Part shown: positions 51,341 to 58,920 of the stretch, piece after piece
How the letters are laid out: each line of letters begins with the position of its first letter
Numbering within the stretch: the stretch's first letter is position 1
Assembly: GCA_019115125.1 (NCBI GenBank)
Contig: DXEG01000008.1
Location: forward strand, 21,029-85,028
Direction of reading: 5' to 3'
From: Candidatus Blautia faecipullorum
Lineage (GTDB): Bacteria > Bacillota > Clostridia > Lachnospirales > Lachnospiraceae
Length of the DNA stretch: 64,000 bases
The notes under the pieces: generated by a model
Databases searched by the model: none
The model's input: the letters and a program-made list of their open reading frames with translations, nothing else
What the model was told of the DNA's origin: nothing
Program-made: the position numbers and the translations under genes

Positions 51341-52456
51341 ATGAAAAAGAAATCCTTATTAGTTACTATATTATTTTTTGCGTTAATTTTAGGTGTTTAT
51401 GGTAACCAATTAACAAAAGATGCGAATGCACAGACAGAAGAGAATAGTATTTCGGAGGATGTGCAGAATACATCAAAAGCTGAACTGCAATCAGATGAAA
51501 TTAAAGTATCTACGATAGAAGAATTGAATGAACTGGTTCCACAAGAAATTGAAGCCAAAGTAGCTGCATTGAATGAAAAATATGAAAAACTACAGGCAGA
51601 AATAGATACATACGACAAATATATTGCGAACAAAGAAAGAATAGCCGCTTTTTATGATTCTGTATATCAGGATATGCAGGATACATGTATTTGCATGAGA
51701 GAATATTGTGTAAAATATGCTCAGATTATACTTGAGTCCGATAAAACTAATGATGAAAAATATGATGATTTGGAGGAAATGTATGATGAAGTTTATGATG
51801 ATGGAGGAGACGATATATACGATGAGTTCTATGATGGTATATTAGACGATATATACGATGTTTATTATGATGGTATATTAGATGATGCATATGATAGTGT
51901 GGCATATAAAGAGTGGTCCGATACACGGTCAGAAGAATATAAAAATTGGTCCGATACACGATCTGATACTTATGAACTTTGGTCCGATTTTCGCTCAGAT
52001 GTTTATGAATTTTGGTCAGATATGAGAGGCGAGTTTTGGGATAATGATCTCGAAAGAGCTAAAGAAAAAATTCAAGAGTTTCAAGATGATATTTTGAAAA
52101 TAAAAGAGGAGAGCGGAGAAAAATTATTAGAACAGATGGAAACAAATTCTGAAGTAGATGAAAAAAAAGACGATTCTGTATCAGACGTTGCGGAGATGCG
52201 TCCAGAGTTTATTCAAGCAATGGATAGCTATGAATCATTTATGAATGAATATTGCGATTTTATGAATAAATATGCAGAATCAGATGGAACAGATTTAAGT
52301 TTACTTGCTGAATACGCAAATTATATGAGCAAATATGCAGATGTGGTGAAAGATTTTGAAGCTTGGGATAGTGGGGAAATGAATACAGCAGAAGCAGCGT
52401 ACTATTTAGAAGTTCAGACACGCATCAGTAAAAAACTTATGGAAGTGGCTGAATAA
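51341..52456 (+). CDS. Secreted acidic repeat protein of unknown function
   Basis: A 371-aa protein with a signal peptide (MKKKSLLVTILFFALILGVY, cut probably after about residue 31). After a coiled-coil-like stretch (VAALNEKYEKLQAEIDTYDKY) come acidic Tyr-Asp repeats (DDIYDEFYDGILDDIYDVYY). Then four tandem units of 11 residues follow: WSDTRSEEYKN, WSDTRSDTYEL, WSDFRSDVYEF, WSDMRGEFWD. The C-terminal helical domain (MDSYESFMNEYCDFMNKY...LEVQTRISKKL) recalls a domain seen in clostridial secreted proteins (DUF6591-like, from memory). Very AT-rich and rich in GAT, TAT, GAA codons. Start at ATG 51341 after AAAGGGG. Function unknown. Confidence 0.75.
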   Translation: MKKKSLLVTILFFALILGVYGNQLTKDANAQTEENSISEDVQNTSKAELQSDEIKVSTIEELNELVPQEIEAKVAALNEKYEKLQAEIDTYDKYIANKERIAAFYDSVYQDMQDTCICMREYCVKYAQIILESDKTNDEKYDDLEEMYDEVYDDGGDDIYDEFYDGILDDIYDVYYDGILDDAYDSVAYKEWSDTRSEEYKNWSDTRSDTYELWSDFRSDVYEFWSDMRGEFWDNDLERAKEKIQEFQDDILKIKEESGEKLLEQMETNSEVDEKKDDSVSDVAEMRPEFIQAMDSYESFMNEYCDFMNKYAESDGTDLSLLAEYANYMSKYADVVKDFEAWDSGEMNTAEAAYYLEVQTRISKKLMEVAE

Positions 52457-52506
52457 CATACGCTGCAGGGCAATTCTGACGAAGAAGCAGGACACCAAAA
52501 TCGAAC

Positions 52507-52560
52507 TTGATTTTAATACGAATTCGTATTATAATAGCAAGCACAGTACGAATTCGTATT
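52507..52560 (+). promoter_or_regulatory. MarR promoter with two TACGAATTCGTA palindromes
   Basis: TTGATT (52507-52512), 17 bases, TATAAT (52530-52535). The perfect 16-bp palindrome AATACGAATTCGTATT (52515-52530) fills the spacer, and TACGAATTCGTA recurs at 52547-52558, 30 bases centre to centre. A dimeric repressor bound at both would block the promoter. Confidence 0.85.
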
Positions 52561-52581
52561 GAAAAAGAAGGAGGTATCCTG

Positions 52582-53043
52582 ATGAATGAAAAACGGGCAT
52601 ATATAGACAGGCTGAATCTTTGTATGAATCAGATAGACGGCCTCTACTATATGGCTGCCAGAAAACTGGGAATTAAGGACAATACGCTGGCGCTGTTTTA
52701 TGTCCTCAATGACGGGAAGCCCCATACCCAGAAGGAGATCTGCGAAGAATGGCTGATTCCCCGGACGACCATCAACACTATTGTCCGTGAAAACGTTCGC
52801 CGCGGATATATCCGCCTGGAGAATGACGGACATGGGAAGGAAAAGCAGATTTTTCTCACAGAGGAAGGCGGGAAATACGCCCGGGAGATCCTGAAAAGTG
52901 TATATGCGGCGGAGGAGACGGCCATGGAAAGAACCCTGGAGGAATTTTCCCCGAAGCTGCTTACCGGCCTGGAGGCCTTTACCAGATATCTGAAGGAAGC
53001 ATTTCATAAAGAATTATTAGACAAGGAGAAAAAGGAACAGTGA
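52582..53043 (+). CDS. MarR-family repressor of the MATE exporter
   Basis: A 153-aa winged-helix regulator: helix-turn-helix around HTQKEICEEWLIPRTTINTI and wing ENDGHGKEKQIFLTEEG. AAGGAGGT fits ATG 52582. Its last codons overlap the MATE gene start (GTGA). It most likely binds the two palindromes upstream and lets go when an exported compound is present. Confidence 0.9.
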   Translation: MNEKRAYIDRLNLCMNQIDGLYYMAARKLGIKDNTLALFYVLNDGKPHTQKEICEEWLIPRTTINTIVRENVRRGYIRLENDGHGKEKQIFLTEEGGKYAREILKSVYAAEETAMERTLEEFSPKLLTGLEAFTRYLKEAFHKELLDKEKKEQ

Positions 53044-54377
53044 GAACGCCGGAAACAGATACAAAGACTTTATTCACAAAAACTCCGGTGCTGAAGCTGT
53101 TTTTTATCGCGTCAGTTCCGGGAGCGGTCAGCATGCTGGCGTCGGCTCTGTACCAGTTGATCGACGGTATTTTGGTGGGGCAGATTTTGGGAGACGCGCC
53201 CTTTGCCGCTCTGAATCTTGCGATGCCCTTTGTGGTGATTAATTTTTCTCTGGCCGATCTGATCGGTGTAGGCTCTGCGGTTCCTATTTCCATCAGCCTG
53301 GGCAAAAAAGAGGAAAAGGAGGCGGATAATTATTTTACCTGCGCCTGCCTGATGATCGTAGCGGCGGGAATTCTTCTGGGCTCGGTTCTGTTTTTTCTGG
53401 CTTATCCTCTTCTGAGACTGATGGGCGCTCAGGGAGAGCTTCTGGAATTCGCGGTACAGTATCTCAGAGTGTATGCGCTCTGCGCGCCGGTGACCACGAT
53501 TATTTTCGCCGTGGATAATTATCTCAGGATCTGCGGAAGAATCCGGGCAAGTATGCTGCTGAATATATTTATGTCCGTTCTTACCGCCATTCTGGAATTT
53601 ACCTTTTTGTATATATTCCGGTGGGGAATCTGGGGAGCGGGACTTGCCACCTGCACAGGAATGTTCGTCTGCACAGTGATTGCTTTTTACCCGTTTTTCC
53701 GGGGAAAAATGCAGCTTCACTTCTGCAGGCCGAAATTCTCCGGGGAAATGATAAAGAAGATCGTAAGCTGCGGAAGCCCGAATTTCCTGAATAATATCGC
53801 GGGCAGGATCACGTCGATCCTGATGAATTTTCTTCTGATGAGAATGGGAGGAGCCCAGGCGGTATCCGTTTATGGGATCCTGATGTACGCGGACGGTTTT
53901 GTGCAGCCGCTGCTCTATGGAATGTGCGACTCTCTACAGCCGGCGGTAGGATATAATCTGGGCGCCGGGAACAAAGGGCGGATCAGGTCGATTGAGAAAT
54001 GCTGCTACACAGCCAGCGCCGCTGTCTCTCTGCTGTCCGCGGCGGCAATGCTGCTCTTCACAGATATAGTAGTCAGAATGTTTGTGAGCAGCCCGGACAG
54101 CGCCTTTATGGAAATGGCTCATACGGCGGTGCAGCTTTTTGCTTTTACATATCTGACCCGGTGGTTTTCCTTTGCAACCCAGAGCTATATGGTGGCTGTG
54201 GACAGGCCCAGAGAAGCTTCCATTATTTCGCTTTCCACTGCCCTTCTGTTTCCGGTGATTCTTGTAGGAGTTTTCTGGCCGCTCGGACTTACCGGGATCT
54301 GGCTGAATTTTGCCGGAACCTCGCTTCTGGCGGGAATCCTTTCGGCGGTGATCCTGAGGAGATACAGACATGTATAA
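53040..54377 (+). CDS. MATE-family efflux transporter
   Basis: A 445-aa MATE exporter with 12 hydrophobic helices; the N-terminal pattern is FIASVPGAVSMLASALYQLI then DGILVGQILG. The start is GTG 53040, overlapping the MarR stop by 4 bases, with AAAAGGAA upstream. MATE proteins export organic cations and drugs with Na+ or H+. Regulation by the linked MarR protein is expected. Confidence 0.9.
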   Translation: MRTPETDTKTLFTKTPVLKLFFIASVPGAVSMLASALYQLIDGILVGQILGDAPFAALNLAMPFVVINFSLADLIGVGSAVPISISLGKKEEKEADNYFTCACLMIVAAGILLGSVLFFLAYPLLRLMGAQGELLEFAVQYLRVYALCAPVTTIIFAVDNYLRICGRIRASMLLNIFMSVLTAILEFTFLYIFRWGIWGAGLATCTGMFVCTVIAFYPFFRGKMQLHFCRPKFSGEMIKKIVSCGSPNFLNNIAGRITSILMNFLLMRMGGAQAVSVYGILMYADGFVQPLLYGMCDSLQPAVGYNLGAGNKGRIRSIEKCCYTASAAVSLLSAAAMLLFTDIVVRMFVSSPDSAFMEMAHTAVQLFAFTYLTRWFSFATQSYMVAVDRPREASIISLSTALLFPVILVGVFWPLGLTGIWLNFAGTSLLAGILSAVILRRYRHV

Positions 54378-54412
54378 AAATGCGGGGGATCCAGTGGCCG
54401 TTTATGAGTAAA

Positions 54413-54462
54413 ACAGTGGCGTTAGTCACAGTAAGCGCGCAGTGCGGTCTTATGGATGGCGC
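54413..54462. repeat. Interspersed structured repeat, copy B
   Basis: Second copy of the 50-base unit at 33566-33615 with six transitions. The two hairpins are kept by G-U pairs: GTGGC-GTTA-GTCAC and GCGC-GCA-GTGC. It again follows the stop of a plus-strand transporter gene (35 bases), but the outer inverted repeat of copy A is absent. Confidence 0.7.
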
Positions 54463-54503
54463 GGGATAGATAGATACAATACGGGCGAAATTAAAATCAC
54501 AGG

Positions 54504-54559
54504 TTTACAAATCAGGGACTATGATTTATAATCGGAAGTACATAGTGAAAACGATTACA
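54504..54559 (+). promoter_or_regulatory. Promoter and LacI-type operator of the HAD phosphatase gene
   Basis: TTTACA (54504-54509), 17 bases, TATAAT (54527-54532). TGAAAACGATTACA at 54546-54559 is the exact reverse complement of the operator before the PTS gene and fits TGNAANCGNTTNCA. It lies 13 bases past the -10, a repressing position. Confidence 0.8.
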
Positions 54560-54618
54560 GAAAATGCGGATAAATTTTTATTCTACAGAAAAAGTACAGA
54601 GCAAAAGGAGTAATCAGT

Positions 54619-55449
54619 ATGAACCGTAAAATTATTTTCCTTGATATTGACGGGACGCTTACGGAACCCGGCAGCAACGTGCCCCCGCTCACGGCTCAGG
54701 AGGCGGTGAAGAGAGCGCGGCAGGCTGGAAACTATGTATTTCTTTGTACCGGGAGGAGCTACGGCATGATGTCTTCGCTTCTTTCCTATGGATTTGACGG
54801 TGTGATCGCCAGCGCCGGAGCGTATATCCTTTTTGGGGAAAAGGTGATCTACGACCATCCTCTGACAGAAGAGCAGAAAAGGAGGGCGATGGAGGTTCTC
54901 AGTGAAAACGGGATTTACCGTACCATTGAATGTCGGGACGGAGCCTATACAGACGAGGGCTTCAAGGATTTTCTCCGGCTTCACGCGTCTGAGGGAGGCG
55001 GCAGCGAAATGCTGCGCTGGAGGGAGCAGATTGAAAAATCCATGAATATTCTTCCGCTCAGCGAATATCAGGATCAGCCGGTATATAAAATGGTGGTGAT
55101 GAGCCCCTCTGTGGACGCTCTCCAAAAAGCCCAGGACGCTCTGAAGGAGGATTTTCAGATCTGTATCCAGGACAGCGGAGAGCGGGGATATGTAAACGGG
55201 GAAGTCATCAACCGGAAGATCAATAAAGGGACTGCGGTGGAATTTGTCTGCGATTATCTTCAGGTTCCTCTGAAGGATTCCGTGGGCTTCGGCGACAGCA
55301 TGAACGATAAGGAGATGCTGGAGACGGCGGGGCTGAGTATCTGTATGGAAAACGGCAACGACAGGCTGAAGGATATTGTGGATGATATCTGTCCTGGCGT
55401 AACAGAGGACGGAATCTGGAAAGCATTTCAAAAATATCATTTGATGTGA
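54619..55449 (+). CDS. HAD-superfamily (Cof type) sugar-phosphate phosphatase
   Basis: A 276-aa HAD hydrolase. Motif I is FLDIDGTLT (D9, D11), motif II CTGRS, motif III a Lys in INRKINKG, and motif IV FGDSMND. The large cap between motifs II and III is of the Cof (C2) type. Such enzymes dephosphorylate sugar phosphates or flavin/pyridoxal phosphates. The operator shared with the PTS gene suggests a sugar-phosphate role, for example relieving phosphosugar build-up (inference). AAAGGAG precedes ATG 54619. Confidence 0.87.
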   Translation: MNRKIIFLDIDGTLTEPGSNVPPLTAQEAVKRARQAGNYVFLCTGRSYGMMSSLLSYGFDGVIASAGAYILFGEKVIYDHPLTEEQKRRAMEVLSENGIYRTIECRDGAYTDEGFKDFLRLHASEGGGSEMLRWREQIEKSMNILPLSEYQDQPVYKMVVMSPSVDALQKAQDALKEDFQICIQDSGERGYVNGEVINRKINKGTAVEFVCDYLQVPLKDSVGFGDSMNDKEMLETAGLSICMENGNDRLKDIVDDICPGVTEDGIWKAFQKYHLM

Positions 55450-55453
55450 GGGA

Positions 55454-55498
55454 AACGGCGGAAAACGGCCCGTGAGGGCGGTTTATCCGCCGTTTTTT
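55454..55498 (+). terminator. Intrinsic terminator after the HAD gene
   Basis: AACGGCGGA (55454-55462) pairs with TCCGCCGTT (55486-55494) around an inner GC-rich region, followed by a T run. Confidence 0.85.
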
Positions 55499-55502
55499 AT
55501 TA

Positions 55503-55548
55503 TAGGAAATACCTTGCACATTAATGTGTGAAAGTATTGAGTTTCCTA
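55503..55548. other. Imperfect dyad in the HAD-PTS gap
   Basis: In the 310-base gap 55450-55759, outer arms TAGGAAA/TTTCCTA (55503-55509, 55542-55548) enclose the palindrome CACATTAATGTG. The rest of the gap to the promoter at 55671 shows no coding or further structural signal. Role unknown. Confidence 0.35.
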
Positions 55549-55670
55549 CGATGATTAAGATGTCTTCTTATGATGCAAAAGCGCTCCGCTGTGGATGCGT
55601 CCAAACGGATGTGAAATTGATTACATAAAATTGCACAAAATTGGCATCTCATATTTATAGGATTTGTCAA

Positions 55671-55725
55671 TTTACTTTTTTATAAAAAAGGACTATATTT
55701 ATAACATCAAATGTAATCGTTTTCA
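55671..55725 (+). promoter_or_regulatory. PTS promoter with LacI-type operator
   Basis: TTTACT (55671-55676), 17 bases, TATATT (55694-55699). TGTAATCGTTTTCA at 55712-55725 matches TGNAANCGNTTNCA and lies 12 bases after the -10. This consensus also describes CcpA cre sites, so either the linked LacI regulator or CcpA could bind. Confidence 0.75.
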
Positions 55726-55759
55726 CATGTGAGACAAATCAAAGGAAAGAGGGAAAACT

Positions 55760-57685
55760 ATGGCACTGGATTACGCAAAATGCGCAAAAGAGATCTTCGA
55801 GACTGTAGGCGGAAGATCTAATCTTGTAAGCGCCGCGCACTGCGCTACAAGGCTCCGCCTGGTTACAGTGGACAATGGCAAAATCGACATGAAGAAGCTG
55901 GAAAACATCGACGGAGTAAAGGGTGTTTTCAGCAACAACGGACAGCTTCAGTTAATTATCGGAACCGGAACAGTAAACAAGGTTTATGAAGAATTTCTGA
56001 AGGTCAGCGGAATGTCCGCCGCTACAAAAGAAGATGTAAAGGCCGCGGCGGCAGCTCAGCAGCCTTTGCCTAAGAGAATGATCAAGGCTCTGGGAGATGT
56101 GTTCGTACCGATTCTTCCCGCTATCGTGGCTTCAGGTCTGATGATGGGACTGGTAGAAGCCCTGGGAAAAGCGATCCCGGCTTTTGCCGGCAGTGACTGG
56201 TACGGAATCCTTGATCTGCTGGCGAATACGGCGTTTACCTTCCTGCCGGTACTGATCGCCGTATCGGCGTCGAGAGTGTTCGGCGGAAATATTTTCCTGG
56301 GCGCGGTAATCGGTATGATCATGATCCATCCCAATCTGATCAACGCATGGTCGGTAAGCTCCATGGAAGCTTCTGAGATTCCTGTATGGAATCTCTTCGG
56401 ATTCACCATCCGTCAGGTTGGCTATCAGGGACATGTGATCCCGGTGGTGATCGCGATCTGGATCATGTGCAAGCTGGAAAAATGGCTTCACAAGCATGTG
56501 CCGGAAATGATCGATCTTTTTGTAACGCCCCTTTGTACGGTTATGATCACCGCGTTCCTGACTCTGGGTATTATCGGTCCGGTATTCTCCACAGCGGAAA
56601 CCTATGTGCTGAATTTCGCGTCATGGATCATTACAGTCGGACACGGTATCGGGGCGATGATCATGGGAGCGCTTTATCCCCTTACGGTGGTGTGCGGTAT
56701 TCATCACATGTACAATGTCATCGAGGCGGGTATGCTTGCCTCCGACGGGCTGAATATCTGGATGCCTATCGCGTCGGCGGCAAACTTCGCCCAGGGCGCC
56801 GCATGTCTGGCAGTCGGTATTAAGGCTCTCAGCCACAAAACAAAATCCGTAGCGATTCCTTCCGCGCTGTCCGCGGCCCTGGGAATCACAGAGCCGGCAA
56901 TTTTCGGTGTGAACCTCCGGTTTATGAAACCACTGGTATGCGGTATGGCAGGCGGCGCTGTGGGAGCTCTCCTGGGTTCGCTGTTCCATATCGGAGCCAC
57001 TTCTTATGGAGTGACTGGTATTCCTGGATTCCTGACCACCCTGGATTACAGCGTACAGTACGCGATCATGCTGGCGGTATCCTTTGCGGTAGCTTTTGTT
57101 CTTACCTGGTTTACCTGGAAGGAAGATCCGGAGGATGTCAAAAACAGCCGTAAAAAAGGCGCTGAGACCGATGAAAAAGAACTGGTGCAGGAGGCTGCGG
57201 CTCCTGCTGACGGAAAGGAAGAAGCGGCGCCGGAAAAATCTTTGTTTGCTCCGGTCAGAGGAAATGTGATCCCCCGCTCTGAGATACCGGACGAGACCTT
57301 TGCCTCAGGCGTTCTTGGGGACGGAGTAGGAATTGATCCAGAGGAGGGAATCGTATACGCTCCCTTTGACGGCGAAATCTCCTCTGTCACAGATACCAGA
57401 CACGCGGTGGGAATTACCGGACCCGGGGAGATGGAGGTTCTGATCCATGTAGGAGTGGACACGGTGAACATGAAGGGAGACGGCTTTGCTCTCCTTGTGA
57501 ACGAAGGCGACAAGGTGAAAAAGGGACAGCGGCTGCTCACCTTTGATATCGAAAAGATCAGAGCGGCCGGCTACAGCCCGGTGACAGCCGTGCTCCTGAC
57601 AAACAGCGACGATTATCCTGATTTCAAAGTAGTGAAAACGGGAAAAACGGATAAAATGGAAAAGCTTTATACGATTGAACCATAA
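55760..57685 (+). CDS. PTS beta-glucoside/sucrose-family EIIBCA permease
   Basis: A 641-aa fusion in the order EIIB-EIIC-EIIA. EIIB phospho-Cys is C28 (AAHCATRLRL). The EIIC membrane part includes MIMIHPNLINAW and VGYQGHVIPV, close to sucrose/trehalose-type transporters. A charged linker (about residues 455-495) leads to EIIA with the phospho-His near 563 (LIHVGVDTV). It imports and phosphorylates a glucoside; sucrose or a beta-glucoside are the best guesses. No phospho-glucosidase lies beside it. AAAGGAAAGAGGG precedes ATG 55760. Confidence 0.9.
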   Translation: MALDYAKCAKEIFETVGGRSNLVSAAHCATRLRLVTVDNGKIDMKKLENIDGVKGVFSNNGQLQLIIGTGTVNKVYEEFLKVSGMSAATKEDVKAAAAAQQPLPKRMIKALGDVFVPILPAIVASGLMMGLVEALGKAIPAFAGSDWYGILDLLANTAFTFLPVLIAVSASRVFGGNIFLGAVIGMIMIHPNLINAWSVSSMEASEIPVWNLFGFTIRQVGYQGHVIPVVIAIWIMCKLEKWLHKHVPEMIDLFVTPLCTVMITAFLTLGIIGPVFSTAETYVLNFASWIITVGHGIGAMIMGALYPLTVVCGIHHMYNVIEAGMLASDGLNIWMPIASAANFAQGAACLAVGIKALSHKTKSVAIPSALSAALGITEPAIFGVNLRFMKPLVCGMAGGAVGALLGSLFHIGATSYGVTGIPGFLTTLDYSVQYAIMLAVSFAVAFVLTWFTWKEDPEDVKNSRKKGAETDEKELVQEAAAPADGKEEAAPEKSLFAPVRGNVIPRSEIPDETFASGVLGDGVGIDPEEGIVYAPFDGEISSVTDTRHAVGITGPGEMEVLIHVGVDTVNMKGDGFALLVNEGDKVKKGQRLLTFDIEKIRAAGYSPVTAVLLTNSDDYPDFKVVKTGKTDKMEKLYTIEP

Positions 57686-57742
57686 AACAGGATGGAAACT
57701 GCCGGTCACTTATGATATATTAGGAAGAAAAGGGGAATCTGT

Positions 57743-58717
57743 ATGAATATAGGAGAGATCGCCAAATTAGCGGGAGTTTCCAGCGCCGCTGTTTCCCGCT
57801 ATTTCAACCATGGATATATATCAGAGGAAAAAAAAGAGGCCATCCGCAAAGTGGTGGAGGAGACCGGCTACCGCCCTTCGCTCCAGGCGCAGACGCTCCG
57901 CACAAAAAAAACAAGAATGATCGGCGTGATCGTGCCGAAGATTGCTTCGGCGTCCATCGGAAAGGTTGTGGAGGGAATCCTCTCCGTTCTGAATAACAGT
58001 GAATATCAGACCTTGATGGCTGTAACCCAGAACAATCCGGAGAAAGAGCTGGAATACCTGGAGACCTTCAGCGACAGGCAGGTGGACGGCGTGATCCTGG
58101 TGGCGACCGTCCTGACCAAAAAGCATAAAAAGGTCCTGAAACAGTCCGGTGTTCCGGTGGTTCTGGTAGGACAGCAGTTTCCGGGGCTGTATTGTGTGTA
58201 CCATGACGATTATCACGCGTCCTATGAACTTACCAGCGCGGTTATCGGCAAGGGGCGGAGAAGACTGGGATATATCAGCGCGATTCTGGAGGACCGCGCG
58301 GTAGGAGAGGAACGGTACCGGGGTTTCTGTGACGCGGCGCGGGAAGCCGGGTGTGAAAACGCCGCGGAGCAGTATGTGATCTCCGATTTTACCATGGAGG
58401 GCGGCTACAGGAAAGCAGGACAGCTTTTGAAGGCCTATCCTGATCTGGACGGGATACTCTGCGCCACGGACACGATTGCCCTCGGGACAGTCCGGTATTT
58501 AAAAGAGCAGGGAGGAAACGCACTGTCGCGGATCCTTGTGGCGGGACATGGCGATTCGGATATGTCGAGGATCGCTGCGGCCCCTCTGATGACCGTACAT
58601 TATTCCTATAAAAAAAGCGGAGAACTGGCAGTACAGATGATGCTGGATATTCTGGAGGGAGAGGATCCGGCAGTGAGGGAAATGAAGCTGGGATTTTCTC
58701 TTGTAGATCCGGAATAA
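57743..58717 (+). CDS. LacI-family sugar repressor (ScrR-like)
   Basis: A 324-aa LacI-type regulator with GEIAKLAGVSSAAVSRYFN at the N-terminus, a hinge region at about 45-58 and a sugar-binding domain. AAGGGGAA precedes ATG 57743. It follows the PTS gene by 57 bases and is the natural candidate to bind the identical 14-bp operators before the HAD and PTS genes. Confidence 0.9.
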   Translation: MNIGEIAKLAGVSSAAVSRYFNHGYISEEKKEAIRKVVEETGYRPSLQAQTLRTKKTRMIGVIVPKIASASIGKVVEGILSVLNNSEYQTLMAVTQNNPEKELEYLETFSDRQVDGVILVATVLTKKHKKVLKQSGVPVVLVGQQFPGLYCVYHDDYHASYELTSAVIGKGRRRLGYISAILEDRAVGEERYRGFCDAAREAGCENAAEQYVISDFTMEGGYRKAGQLLKAYPDLDGILCATDTIALGTVRYLKEQGGNALSRILVAGHGDSDMSRIAAAPLMTVHYSYKKSGELAVQMMLDILEGEDPAVREMKLGFSLVDPE

Positions 58718-58725
58718 CTGACAAT

Positions 58726-58776
58726 AGAAAAGGAGAATGGAAATGCAAAGAAATTTCCATTCTCCTTTTCTTTTTT
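58726..58776 (+). terminator. Intrinsic terminator
   Basis: A perfect 18-bp stem AGAAAAGGAGAATGGAAA/TTTCCATTCTCCTTTTCT (58726-58743, 58754-58771) followed by T6. Confidence 0.93.
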
Positions 58777-58800
58777 GTGGAAATTGTCAGAAAACCATGC

Positions 58801-58876
58801 TATAATGATTCTACTAAAGCAGACTTCACGCCGGCTGGCGCCAACGTGCCGCCGCAGACGCTGCGCATGGTATAAT
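58801..58876 (+). promoter_or_regulatory. Two TATAAT boxes around a GC-rich 56-base insert
   Basis: TATAAT occurs at 58801-58806 (ATGCTATAATGAT) and again at 58871-58876 (ATGGTATAATCTG). The DNA between, about 58815-58870, is GC-rich and unlike its surroundings. Neither box has a good -35. One of them probably serves the PPK2 gene. Confidence 0.35.
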
Positions 58877-58920
58877 CTGAGGAAATAAGAAATTATCAAA
58901 AGAAATGAGGTGGCTGTGCT

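Noticed and set aside
51900-52050. CRISPR-like tandem repeats
   Set aside because: The repetition follows a protein reading frame with an 11-codon period (WSD repeats) and has no spacers; it is a coding repeat.
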